This document shows positions 34,312 to 42,820 of a stretch of DNA of 64,000 bases, piece by piece; position 1 is the stretch's first letter, and each line of letters starts with the position of its first letter. Made by a program: the position numbers and the translations under genes. Under the pieces are notes generated by a model, which was given only the letters and a program-made list of their open reading frames with translations, had not been told where the DNA came from and searched no databases. Source of the DNA: DAOUKH01 sp965261455 (GTDB lineage: Bacteria > Chloroflexota > Dehalococcoidia > SHYB01); NCBI GenBank assembly GCA_965261455.1, contig OZ253453.1, positions 868,001-932,000 of the forward strand. The letters run 5' to 3'.

Positions 34312-35559
34312 ATGGCCTCCACCGACCCGCCCGAGCTCCCGCTCTCGCCGTACCGCGTCCTTGACCTTTCCGACGAGAAGGGGTTCCTCTGCGGCCGCAT
34401 TCTCGGCGACCTCGGCGCCGACGTGATCAAGATCGAGCCGCCGGGCGGCGACCCGTCGCGCCGGCGCGGCCCCTACTACCACGGCGACGCCCGCGCCGAC
34501 CGCAGCCTCTACTGGTTCGCGCACAACTACAACAAGCGCGGGGTGACGCTCGACCTCGCGACCGCCGACGGGCGCGACCTCTTCCTGCGGTTAGCCCGGA
34601 GCGCCCACTTCGTCATCGAGACGGGCGTGCCGGGGCGGATGGAGGCTCTCGGGCTTGGCTACGAGACCCTGCGCGAGGCCAACCCCGCGCTGGTGATGAC
34701 CTCGATCACGTCCTTCGGCCCCACCGGCCCCCACGCCGCCTACCAGGCCGACGACCTCGTAGCGACGGCCGCCGGCGGCCTGATGAGCATCTGCGGCGAC
34801 GACGACCGCCCACCGGTGCGCATCGGCGAGCCACAGGCCTACATGCTCGCCTCGGCCCAGGCGGCAACGGGGACCATGCTGGCGCACTACGCCCGCAACC
34901 GTAGCGGGCAAGGGAGCCTCGTGACCGTTTCGATGCAGGAGGCCGTCGCCAATACGCTCACCACGACGCCCCACTACTGGTTCGTCAACAACGTGGTCCA
35001 ACGTCGGGGGGCGCGAAGCCCCTACGGCGGGCGGCTGATCCGCACCGTATTCCCGGCGAGCGACGGCTACGTGGTGACGCAGTTCTTCTGGAGCCCCGGC
35101 GCGGGCGTCCGGCTCCGCCCCATCATCGAGTGGATGACGGAAGAGGGCTGCCCACCTTCCTTCACCGACTTCGACTTCGACAAGGCCACGGGCGACACCA
35201 TCGACCAGTCCGACCTCGAAGCGTGGGAGGACGAGCTGGCCGCCTTCTTCTCGCGCTTCACCAAGGCCCGCATCTACGATGAGGCCCTTGAACGCCGGCT
35301 CTTCATCTTTCCCGTCAGCTCGCCGCGCGACCTGCTCAACAACGGCCAATTGGCGGCGCGCGGCTTCTTCCAGGAAGTCGAGCACCCCGAACTCGGCGAC
35401 GCGATCACCTACCCCGGGGCCTTCTGCGCCTTCAGCGAGACGCCGCTCTCGATCCCGCGGCCCGCCCCGCTCCCCGGCGAGCACAACGTCGAGGTCTACG
35501 AAGAGCTCGGGCTGAGCCACGATCAGATCGTCACGTTGGCCGAAGCCGGAGTCGTCTGA
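34312..35559 (+). CDS. CaiB/BaiF family III CoA transferase, N-half type
   Basis: The protein is 415 aa from ATG 34312. It has YRVLDLSDEKGFLCGRILG, LGADVIKIEPPGGDPSRR and VTVSMQEAVANTL, with Glu at the putative catalytic position. The sequence of the opening is very close to the N-half of the fused protein at 30.9-33.4 kb. It lies 23 bp after the MerB-like gene and one base before the next CoA transferase, so the three are one operon. Probably forms a heterodimer with its partner. The substrate is unknown. Confidence 0.88.
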   Translation: MASTDPPELPLSPYRVLDLSDEKGFLCGRILGDLGADVIKIEPPGGDPSRRRGPYYHGDARADRSLYWFAHNYNKRGVTLDLATADGRDLFLRLARSAHFVIETGVPGRMEALGLGYETLREANPALVMTSITSFGPTGPHAAYQADDLVATAAGGLMSICGDDDRPPVRIGEPQAYMLASAQAATGTMLAHYARNRSGQGSLVTVSMQEAVANTLTTTPHYWFVNNVVQRRGARSPYGGRLIRTVFPASDGYVVTQFFWSPGAGVRLRPIIEWMTEEGCPPSFTDFDFDKATGDTIDQSDLEAWEDELAAFFSRFTKARIYDEALERRLFIFPVSSPRDLLNNGQLAARGFFQEVEHPELGDAITYPGAFCAFSETPLSIPRPAPLPGEHNVEVYEELGLSHDQIVTLAEAGVV

Positions 35560-35560
35560 C

Positions 35561-36784
35561 ATGGCCTCCCCAACACCCGGCCCGCTGCCCTTGGAAGGCG
35601 TCAAGGTCGCCGACTTCTCCTGGATTATCGCCGGCCCCATGCTGACGAAATACCTCGCCATCTACGGGGCGGACGTCGTCAAGGTCGAGGCCCACGTGCG
35701 GCCCGACCGCTTCCGTCTGCAACCCCCGTTCCTGCGCAAGCCGAGCCGACAGAGCAGCCTGCCCTTCGCCGACCTCAACCCCTCGAAGCGGAGTTTGGGG
35801 GTGAACCTAGGGTCGCCGGAGGGGGTTGAGGTCGCCAAGCGCCTGGCGGCGTGGGCCGACGTCGTGGTGGAGAATTTTAGTCCGGGGCAGATGGAGTCAT
35901 GGGGACTCGGCTACGAGCGGCTGCGCGAGATCAACCCGCGTGTCGTCATGCTCAGCTCCAGCCAGCTAGGACAGAAGGGCCCCCAGGCCTCGCACCCCGG
36001 CATCGGCAACCTGCTTCAGGCCCTTGCCGGCGTGAACCACGTCACCGGCTGGCCCGACCGCGACCCGCGCGGCCCCGCCATCCCCTACCCCGACATGATC
36101 GCGCCGTGGTTCTCGGTGATCTCGATCATCGCGGCGCTGGACTACCGCGACCGCACCGGCAAGGGCCAGCACCTCGACCTCTCGCAAATCGAGGCCACCC
36201 TTCAGTTCTTCAGCCCCACCATCCTCGACTACACCGTGAACGGTGAGGAGGGCGGGCGGCGGGGCAACCGCGGCCTCGAGGCCGCCCCCCACGGGGTCTA
36301 CCCTTGCCGCGGCGAGGACGCCTGGTGCGCCGTCTCCGTCCGCACCGACGCGCAGTGGGACGCCCTCGCCACCGCGATGGGCGGGCCGGCGTGGACCGCC
36401 GAGCCCCGCTTCGCCTCCTTCCTCGAACGCCACCGCAACGCCGAGGCGCTCGACGCGCGGATCGGGGCGTGGACGGCGCCGCAGGACGCCGTCGAGCTTC
36501 AGGAGGCGCTACAGGCGGCCGGCGTGCCCGCGGCCAAGGTCAACGACGCCCGCGACCTCCACGAGGACCCGCAACTCGTCCACCGGGGCCACTTCACGAT
36601 GCTCGACCACCCTCGCATGGGCGACTACCCGACCACCACGCCCGCTTTCGATATCGAGGGCGTGCCGCCGCGCTTCACTCGCGCGCCGCTCCTCGGCGAG
36701 CACACCGTCGAGGTCTGCCGCGACCTGCTCGGTATGGGCGAGGACGAGATCGACGCGCTGCGCGAGCGGGGCGTCCTGACCTAA
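35561..36784 (+). CDS. CaiB/BaiF family III CoA transferase, C-half type
   Basis: The protein is 407 aa. Features: VKVADFSWIIAGPMLTKYL, YGADVVKVEAHVRPDR, HLDLSQIEATLQFFS (Glu at the putative catalytic position) and LLGEHTVEV near the C-terminus. It resembles the C-halves of the fused CoA transferases and begins one base after its N-half-type partner, which shows the unfused state of the same arrangement. Confidence 0.88.
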   Translation: MASPTPGPLPLEGVKVADFSWIIAGPMLTKYLAIYGADVVKVEAHVRPDRFRLQPPFLRKPSRQSSLPFADLNPSKRSLGVNLGSPEGVEVAKRLAAWADVVVENFSPGQMESWGLGYERLREINPRVVMLSSSQLGQKGPQASHPGIGNLLQALAGVNHVTGWPDRDPRGPAIPYPDMIAPWFSVISIIAALDYRDRTGKGQHLDLSQIEATLQFFSPTILDYTVNGEEGGRRGNRGLEAAPHGVYPCRGEDAWCAVSVRTDAQWDALATAMGGPAWTAEPRFASFLERHRNAEALDARIGAWTAPQDAVELQEALQAAGVPAAKVNDARDLHEDPQLVHRGHFTMLDHPRMGDYPTTTPAFDIEGVPPRFTRAPLLGEHTVEVCRDLLGMGEDEIDALRERGVLT

Positions 36785-36809
36785 GGCCGCCCACGGAGCG
36801 TGACCCGCC

Positions 36810-36869
36810 TTGACCTCGTTCGTGGGTGACTACTACAATGACCCATAATGAATCATTAGATGAGTCACA
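36810..36869 (+). promoter_or_regulatory. VapBC promoter with overlapping operator palindrome
   Basis: TTGACC (36810-36815) and TACAAT (36834-36839) are 18 bp apart. Directly after the expected start site lies taatga-a-tcatta (36846-36858), a 13-bp palindrome. It sits inside a wider inverted pair, TGAC at 36827 and GTCA at about 36864. Autoregulation by the antitoxin or toxin-antitoxin complex is usual for this kind of operon, so this is a likely operator. Confidence 0.55.
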
Positions 36870-36882
36870 GGGACAAGGCGAC

Positions 36883-37146
36883 ATGGACCAACTCACGGTC
36901 AGAGGTTTCGACGACGATCTGAGCGGCGCCATGCGCCGCCTCGCAAAGCGCGAGGGCATCTCCCTGAATCAGGCGGCGCTACGGCTGCTCCGGAAGGGCG
37001 CCGGCCTCACCGACGGGGCGCGAGGCGCGGATACCATCGGCTCTTCACTGGACCACCTGATAGGGACCTGGACACCGGTCGAGGCCGATGCGATGGACGC
37101 CGCTTTGCAGGAGTTTGAGACCGTTGACGAGGCAGCCTGGAAGTGA
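36883..37146 (+). CDS. Ribbon-helix-helix-type antitoxin (VapB-like)
   Basis: The protein is 87 aa if started at ATG 36883; starts further upstream would overlap the promoter. It opens QLTVRGFDDDLSGAMRRLAK and EGISLNQAALRLLRKGAGL, the pattern of a ribbon-helix-helix antitoxin, with the C-terminal half (SLDHLIGTWTPVEADAMDAA) presumably wrapping the toxin. Its stop overlaps the toxin start by 4 bases. It should neutralise the PIN toxin and repress the operon. Confidence 0.85.
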   Translation: MDQLTVRGFDDDLSGAMRRLAKREGISLNQAALRLLRKGAGLTDGARGADTIGSSLDHLIGTWTPVEADAMDAALQEFETVDEAAWK

Positions 37147-37541
37147 GGGCGCTTCTGGACTCCAATGCCTACTCGCTGCTCATGCGCGGGCATGGGCAAG
37201 TAGCGGAGCTTGTGCGGATGGCTGAAGAGGTCCTGCTCTCAGCCGTGGTTGTCGGCGAGTTGCTGTATGGGTTCCGGCGAGGATCGCAATTCGAGCGAAA
37301 CGTTGCCGAGCTCCGCTCCTTCCTGGGCAGCCCCTACGTCTCCGTCGTAACCGTGGGGCAGGTAACCGCGGACCGTTACGCCAGGATCGCAGCAGCGTTG
37401 CGAGCGAAAGGCCGTCCGATCCCGACAAACGATGTCTGGATCGCGGCACAGGCGATGGAGACCGGCGCCGACCTCGTTTCAGCCGACACCCATTTCGAGC
37501 ACGTCGACGGGATTGCATGGCGCCGAGTGACGGCAGGCTGA
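37143..37541 (+). CDS. PIN-domain toxin (VapC-like ribonuclease)
   Basis: The protein is 132 aa, with a GTG start overlapping the antitoxin stop. The acidic PIN residues are present in order: LLDSNAYS (Asp6), VVVGELLYGF (Glu, about residue 40), PTNDVWIAAQA (Asp) and LVSADTHFEHV (Asp). This is a Mg-dependent RNase that cleaves tRNA or rRNA in known VapC toxins. It appears intact and paired. Confidence 0.92.
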   Translation: MRALLDSNAYSLLMRGHGQVAELVRMAEEVLLSAVVVGELLYGFRRGSQFERNVAELRSFLGSPYVSVVTVGQVTADRYARIAAALRAKGRPIPTNDVWIAAQAMETGADLVSADTHFEHVDGIAWRRVTAG

Positions 37542-37619
37542 GGCCCAGGCGGCAACCAACTGACAAGTGCGTAGCGCGCGTCATGGGGCTGGTCTCTCCC
37601 GCCCCACTCGCCCGTCGCG

Positions 37620-37649
37620 TTGACACGCTCCCTAGGGCCCGCCTAGTAT
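37620..37649 (+). promoter_or_regulatory. Sigma70-like promoter for acyl-CoA dehydrogenase
   Basis: TTGACA (37620-37625) and TAGTAT (37644-37649) are separated by 18 bp. The start codon of the acyl-CoA dehydrogenase lies 58 bp downstream. Confidence 0.65.
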
Positions 37650-37706
37650 GCCTCCGTCCCTTCTGAGCCGGCTCCGCCGGCCCCCTCTGGAACCGCCAAG
37701 CCCACC

Positions 37707-38885
37707 ATGAATTTCGCCTTCACCGAAGAAGAAGAGACGTTCCGTGCCGAGGTCCGCGACTTCTTGCGGGAGGCGCTGCCTCCCGATTGGGGCGTCCGCA
37801 ACGCCGGCGACGACGAGGAAGGCGGCGGCGGGGACGGCTACGACTTCCAGTGGGAGTTCAACCGCAAGCTGGCCCAAAAGGGCTGGCTCGTGGTGGCCTG
37901 GCCCAAGGAGTACGGCGGCCAAGAGTGGTCGTACTCCAAGCAGGTCGTCTACGCTGAGGAGGTCGTCTCCCACCAAGCGCCTCGCGGCGACAGCATCGGC
38001 CCGCGCATGGTCGGCTCGCTGCTCATCGGCCACGGCACCAAGGCCCAGAAGGAACGCTTCCTGCCCCCCATCGCGAAGGCCGCCGTGCGTTGGTGCCAGC
38101 TCTTCAGCGAGCCCAACGCCGGCTCCGACCTCGCCGGCGTCGAGACCGTCGCCGAAGACCACGGCGACTACTTCCTCGTGAACGGCGCAAAGATATGGTC
38201 GTCCTTCGCCCACGTAGCCGATTGGGGCTTCCTCTTAGCGCGCACTAACAAGGACGCCCCCAAGCACCAGGGCCTCAGCTATCTCTTCCTCGACATGAAG
38301 ACGCCCGGCGTCACCGTCAAACCCCTCATCAGCATGGTCGGCGTCCACCGCTTCAACCAAGTGTTCTTCGACGACGTGCGCATCCCGCGCGACTGCCTGA
38401 TCGGCCCCAAAGACCAGGGCTGGATGCTTAGCCGCAACGTCCTCAACGTCGAGCGGTCGGGGATCTCCGCCGCCGCCGGTTCGAAGCGAATGCTCCTCGA
38501 CCTGATCGCCTACGCGGCCTCGCCGGAGAGCCGCGTCCGGTGGACGGACGAGCTTCGCAGGCGGGCCGCCGACCTGCTCGTCCGCGCCGAAGTCGCCCGC
38601 GCCCAGTGCTACCGCATCGCGTGGATGCAGACCGCCGACGTCCCCTTCAAGCACGAGGCCTCGGTGAACAAGCTCTTCACCAGCGAGCTTTCCCAGCGCG
38701 TCGCCGCCTTCGGCATGGAGCTCTTCGGCATGTACGGTACGGTGCAGCGCGGCGACCGATGGGCGCCGCTCCGCGGCAAGGTCGAACGCAACTTCAAGAC
38801 GACGATCGCCAGCACCATCGCCGGCGGCACATCCGAGATACAGCGCAACATTATCGCCCGGCGCGGTCTGGGACTGGGCAGCTAG
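37707..38885 (+). CDS. Acyl-CoA dehydrogenase family protein
   Basis: The protein is 392 aa. Segments: FTEEEETFRAEVRDFLREAL, QLFSEPNAGSDLAGVETV (FAD and substrate region), SGISAAAGSKRM, and the C-terminal IAGGTSEIQRNIIARRGLGL, all standard for the family. It catalyses FAD-dependent alpha-beta desaturation of an acyl-CoA, passing electrons to ETF. The product could feed the crotonase-fold proteins encoded at 40.8-43.6 kb. A clear promoter lies upstream. Substrate chain type is unknown. Confidence 0.92.
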   Translation: MNFAFTEEEETFRAEVRDFLREALPPDWGVRNAGDDEEGGGGDGYDFQWEFNRKLAQKGWLVVAWPKEYGGQEWSYSKQVVYAEEVVSHQAPRGDSIGPRMVGSLLIGHGTKAQKERFLPPIAKAAVRWCQLFSEPNAGSDLAGVETVAEDHGDYFLVNGAKIWSSFAHVADWGFLLARTNKDAPKHQGLSYLFLDMKTPGVTVKPLISMVGVHRFNQVFFDDVRIPRDCLIGPKDQGWMLSRNVLNVERSGISAAAGSKRMLLDLIAYAASPESRVRWTDELRRRAADLLVRAEVARAQCYRIAWMQTADVPFKHEASVNKLFTSELSQRVAAFGMELFGMYGTVQRGDRWAPLRGKVERNFKTTIASTIAGGTSEIQRNIIARRGLGLGS

Positions 38886-38890
38886 ACTTG

Positions 38891-40534
38891 ATGACGCCTG
38901 TTCGCCGAACCGTTTGGGTTAGCTTGCCGTGCTTGATAGCAGTTTTCGTGATGTCAGCGTGTGACGACGAGCCGCAACCAACTGCTATTCTCGACCCCAT
39001 AGCCACGCCCACTTCCGAGGCTACTTCCGGTGTGCCCGTGCCGACTCCGACCAGCACGCCCGTGCCTAGGCCGACCAGTACGCCCTCGCCCAGGCCGACC
39101 AACACGCCCTCGCCCACGCCGACCAGCACGCCCTTGCCTACGTCGAGCAGCACGTCTTGCAGGCTTGTAAAACGATCAGCAGGTTGGGATGTTGAAGGGT
39201 TCGCCTTGGATTCCAATAGAGACGTAGGGCGAAGTTTGGGAAGGAAACACTGGCGTCCTGACTTGTCGTTCGATTGGGGGCGTGGGCAGGTATTTGGCGA
39301 TCGTAAGGACATGTTGCTGTTGGATGCCACGATGCCGATTGTAGTGCATCGTCCGGAATGGGTATGGTTCGAGATTGGGGGCGATGACGGATTTGGCCTG
39401 TACATAGATGACGAAGTTGTTTTAGCCGATTGGAATAATGGCTTTTTTAGAAGCTTTGGCAAGTACATTTGGATGCAGCCTGGAATGCATGAATTACGCT
39501 TGAAGTACTACGAGTGGACCGATCAGGCTATGTTATCTTTCCGTACGACTCCAGACGTCCTCACGTGGGACGAGGCGGTTGGTTGCGATCGGGGCGACCA
39601 AGCAAGGCTCAGCGCTTCGTCACCCAGGAGCGTCGTGCTTGACAGCACAGTGCTGCCTAGCAGTCAACTCAATCCGAGAGTAGTGGTCTTACAAGGAATA
39701 GATTCAAGAAGCTCCTGCGAGGATGTTCGTCGGGGTTGGGAGCTTCTCTCGACACGGAGGTGGCGGAACGGTGTGCCATATCAACTCGTGCCTGAAGGTT
39801 TGCTAACACCTGCTCTCGTTCCTGACCTTCACAACATATTCTGGAGACGACAGCATCTAGTCAAAGCTCTTCAAGATAACCTTGCGGGGGATTGGGAAGG
39901 AAGTGTGTTGGGATTCAGTTATTCTGGCGAATATGAGAACTGCACCACGGGAAGGCTATCCTCAGGAGAGGCGTACCCGTTTGGGGACTATAGGATTTTT
40001 CCCAGGTACGACCCTGCGGATACCTGCGGTGGTGTGCGAAACGCGGCAACCAAACTGGGCTCATTGTTGACATCCCTCCATGATCGGGAACCGAATCGTG
40101 AGATAGTCCTCATAGGCCATAGCCTTGGAGGCATGGTGGCAGCTTACTATCTGGTCGAAGTAGCGCCGCCTGAAATACAGTCAAGAATCACTTCCATTGT
40201 CACTATAGATTCGCCATTGCTGGGACATCAAGACACGAACCCGTTGTCGTCTTGCCTCGAAACTGCTCAGTCTTGGCAGGATATATTCGGGAGGACCGAG
40301 ATAGTTAGAGGTGTCAATTCTATCCAGAGCACTAATTTGGCCAAGAGGTTCGTCCATCTGAACTCAACACCGATAGGAGACTACCTTGTGGGTGCTCATC
40401 ATTTGAATTTGGAATGTGCAAAGGGGGCAATGAGCCTGGGCGGATTGATTGGCGCGGTGCTGAGTGGTGGTCATAGTTGTGGCTTCTATGATCCAGTAGC
40501 CCTTGAGGAGATTGTAGATACCTTGAGACATTAA
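38891..40534 (+). CDS. Secreted lipoprotein with PA14 domain and alpha/beta-hydrolase (lipase-like) domain
   Basis: The protein is 547 aa from ATG 38891. It starts with a signal peptide and lipobox MSAC (Cys near residue 22), then a Pro/Thr-rich linker with short PTPTSTP-type repeats to about residue 90. A PA14-like domain follows, with GGDDGFGLYIDDEVVLADWN and GMHELRLKYYEW. The C-terminal half is an alpha/beta hydrolase with nucleophile elbow LIGHSLGGMVAAYYL. It would be a surface-bound esterase or lipase. Base composition from about 39180 is markedly richer in A/T than neighbouring genes, which suggests lateral acquisition. Confidence 0.8.
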   Translation: MTPVRRTVWVSLPCLIAVFVMSACDDEPQPTAILDPIATPTSEATSGVPVPTPTSTPVPRPTSTPSPRPTNTPSPTPTSTPLPTSSSTSCRLVKRSAGWDVEGFALDSNRDVGRSLGRKHWRPDLSFDWGRGQVFGDRKDMLLLDATMPIVVHRPEWVWFEIGGDDGFGLYIDDEVVLADWNNGFFRSFGKYIWMQPGMHELRLKYYEWTDQAMLSFRTTPDVLTWDEAVGCDRGDQARLSASSPRSVVLDSTVLPSSQLNPRVVVLQGIDSRSSCEDVRRGWELLSTRRWRNGVPYQLVPEGLLTPALVPDLHNIFWRRQHLVKALQDNLAGDWEGSVLGFSYSGEYENCTTGRLSSGEAYPFGDYRIFPRYDPADTCGGVRNAATKLGSLLTSLHDREPNREIVLIGHSLGGMVAAYYLVEVAPPEIQSRITSIVTIDSPLLGHQDTNPLSSCLETAQSWQDIFGRTEIVRGVNSIQSTNLAKRFVHLNSTPIGDYLVGAHHLNLECAKGAMSLGGLIGAVLSGGHSCGFYDPVALEEIVDTLRH

Positions 40535-40810
40535 GGTTCGGGCTGACCCTGATACGGGAGTCCTGTCGACATGGTAGCGACAACGTGGGCGAATGTGCGC
40601 TTCTTGCAAATTTCCGCTCGCAGATATGCAGAGGCGCAGTTGTGATAATGTGGGCCGGAGGCAGTAGTGTGACAAAGTCGAGGACGGTGCTGCGAGCCTC
40701 CGGCGCGACGGGGCGGTAGAGCGACCCCTATGAGAACCTCCCACCGAAAGTTTCGCAATTCAGCCCTACTGGGCCGCTAGTCGCGGCGCGCGCGGAAACA
40801 CGAGGACGGC

Positions 40811-41755
40811 ATGGCAGACGAAAAAGACCCCGACAAAGACTCGGCGAAGGAAAACCCCCGCGGCTACGGCGGCGAGATGCCGTCGGAGAAGTCGGCGGAC
40901 GAGATGGTGCTCTACGAGGTCGTCGAGCCTCACATCGCCAAGATCACCCTCAACCGCCCCGAGAAGGGCAACTCGATCCTCACCCCTGACATGAACGAGG
41001 AGATCGCGCGGAAGATGGGCATCGCCGAGGACGACGACCGCATCAAGTGCGTCGTCCTCGCGGGCAATGGACGGCACTTCTGCTCCGGCGAGGACAACCG
41101 TCGCATGCCCATCGAGACCTACGGCCTGAAGAAGGGGCAGAAGCTCCCTCAGTCGTTCCGGATGCGAGGGCAGGCAGCGAGCGCCCAGCGGATGCGCAAC
41201 TGGTTCCTCTACAGCTCGAAGACGGTCGTCGCCGCGGTGCAGGGGGCCTGCCTGGGCGCGGGCTTCGGCATGATCATGACCGTCGACATGGTCGTTGCAT
41301 CCGAGGACGCCTTCTTCGCCCGCCCGCAGAGCCGCATCGGCTTCGCCGGCTTCGACGTTCAGCTGCCCCTCACGCTGATGCGTTGCGGGATCAACCGTGG
41401 CTACGAAATGAATATCACGGGTCGGCGCGTCTCGGCGGAGGAGCTCAAGAAGTGGGGCGTGGTCACATCGGTCGTGCCCAGGGAGAAGCTCGAGGACGAG
41501 GCGATGCGCTACGCCAGGGCCGTCGCCGCCCACGGGACCGACACCCTCATGCTGGGCCGTCACTCGATGCAGATCTTCTGGGACCTGCTCGGGATGGCCT
41601 CCTACGCCGATTACGTCAAGGTGGCCCACCCCCTCTTCACCAACATGGTGTGGCGAGAAGATGAGCACAACTGGTTCAAGATGCGGAACCAGTACGGCAA
41701 CAAAGAAGGTATGCAGCGGCTGAACGCCGTATGGGAAGACCTCGGCTTCAAGTAG
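40811..41755 (+). CDS. Crotonase-fold protein lacking both hydratase glutamates, copy 1
   Basis: The protein is 314 aa. After a charged N-terminal extension of about 30 residues the crotonase core begins (PHIAKITLNRPEKGNSIL). The oxyanion region is GRHFCSGEDNRRM. The second core stretch is GACLGAGFGMIMTVDMVVAS. In enoyl-CoA hydratase one Glu follows the GG-type loop and the other is in F-x-x-P-E; here these read GFGM and FARPQ, so both appear replaced. The reaction is therefore probably not simple hydration. The C-terminus (RNQYGNKEGMQRLNAVWEDL) is extended. The next gene is a tandem paralogue. Confidence 0.82.
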   Translation: MADEKDPDKDSAKENPRGYGGEMPSEKSADEMVLYEVVEPHIAKITLNRPEKGNSILTPDMNEEIARKMGIAEDDDRIKCVVLAGNGRHFCSGEDNRRMPIETYGLKKGQKLPQSFRMRGQAASAQRMRNWFLYSSKTVVAAVQGACLGAGFGMIMTVDMVVASEDAFFARPQSRIGFAGFDVQLPLTLMRCGINRGYEMNITGRRVSAEELKKWGVVTSVVPREKLEDEAMRYARAVAAHGTDTLMLGRHSMQIFWDLLGMASYADYVKVAHPLFTNMVWREDEHNWFKMRNQYGNKEGMQRLNAVWEDLGFK

Positions 41756-41796
41756 ACGGCCTTTCGGCGACGCCGCCCGAGGCGCATGGAGAAAAG

Positions 41797-42717
41797 ATGA
41801 CCACCAAGAACGACAACCCCCACGGCTACGGGACGGACCTGCAGACGGACAAGCCGCCCGAGGAGATGGTGCTCTACGAGATCATCGAGCCCCATATCTG
41901 CAAGATCACGCTGAACCGGCCCGAGCGGCGCAACGCGGTCCTGACACCAGACATGAACTACGAGATCCTCGCCAAGTTCCAGAGAGCCCAGGACGACGAC
42001 TCGGTGAAGGTCATCATCCTCGCCGGCGAGGGCCAAGACTTCTGCGCCGGCGAGGACAACCGTCGCATGCCCATCGAGTCATTCGGCCTAAAGAAGGGGC
42101 AGCGGCTGCCCCAGTCGCTCCGAATGCAGGGCATCTCGAAGACGTTCAAGACGATGCACGACTCGATGACGTGGGGCACGAAGACCGTGATAGCCGCCTG
42201 CCAGGGCGGGGTGATCGGTCAGGGCTTCGGCATCGTCATGACCGTCGACCTGATCGTGGCCTCGGAGGACGCCTATTTCACCCGGCGGCAGAGCCGCATC
42301 GGCTTCGCCAGCTTCGAGGTGCAGCTACCCCTCACCTTGCTCCGCTGCGGCATCAACCGCGGCTACGAGCTCAACATCACCGGCCGCAGCGTCTCCGCCC
42401 AGGAGATGCACGAATGGGGCGTAGTCTCCTCCGTCGTGCCTCGCGACAAGCTGATGGCCGAGGCGCTCCGCTACGCCCGCGCCATCGCCGCCCACTCCAC
42501 GGACAACCTCATGCTGGGGCGGAAGTCCATGACCATGTTCTTCCGTCTCCTCGGCGTCGACACCTATTTCAACTACGCCGAGGTCGCCCATCCCCTCTTC
42601 ACCAACATGGTCTGGCGCGAGGACGAGCACAACTTCTTCCGCGAGCGCAACAAGTACGGCAACAAGGAAGGCATGCGACGCCTCAACGCCGTCTGGGAAG
42701 ACCTCGGCTTCAAGTAG
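41797..42717 (+). CDS. Crotonase-fold protein lacking both hydratase glutamates, copy 2
   Basis: The protein is 306 aa from ATG 41797 (RBS ggagaaaag). It is a close paralogue of the preceding gene, with the same N-terminal (DNPHGYGTDLQTDKPPEEM) and C-terminal (YGNKEGMRRLNAVWEDLGFK) extensions. The catalytic Glu positions read GFGIVMT and FTRRQSRIG, again lacking both Glu. The pair could form a heteromer. A strong terminator follows 25 bp after the stop. Confidence 0.82.
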   Translation: MTTKNDNPHGYGTDLQTDKPPEEMVLYEIIEPHICKITLNRPERRNAVLTPDMNYEILAKFQRAQDDDSVKVIILAGEGQDFCAGEDNRRMPIESFGLKKGQRLPQSLRMQGISKTFKTMHDSMTWGTKTVIAACQGGVIGQGFGIVMTVDLIVASEDAYFTRRQSRIGFASFEVQLPLTLLRCGINRGYELNITGRSVSAQEMHEWGVVSSVVPRDKLMAEALRYARAIAAHSTDNLMLGRKSMTMFFRLLGVDTYFNYAEVAHPLFTNMVWREDEHNFFRERNKYGNKEGMRRLNAVWEDLGFK

Positions 42718-42741
42718 CCACTTGACCGAAAGACTGAACGC

Positions 42742-42775
42742 AAAAGAGGGGCCGCGTGAATGCGGCCCCTCTTTT
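42742..42775 (+). terminator. Rho-independent terminator (bidirectional)
   Basis: A perfect 14-bp stem aaaagaggggccgc (42742-42755) / gcggcccctctttt (42762-42775) with loop gtgaat, running into tttttt. The A-rich left side lets it also end transcription from the convergent gene at 42821-43633. Confidence 0.93.
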
Positions 42776-42820
42776 TTGAGAATTGGATAGCAGGCGGCGG
42801 ACGCCCTGGCACGCTGAAAG

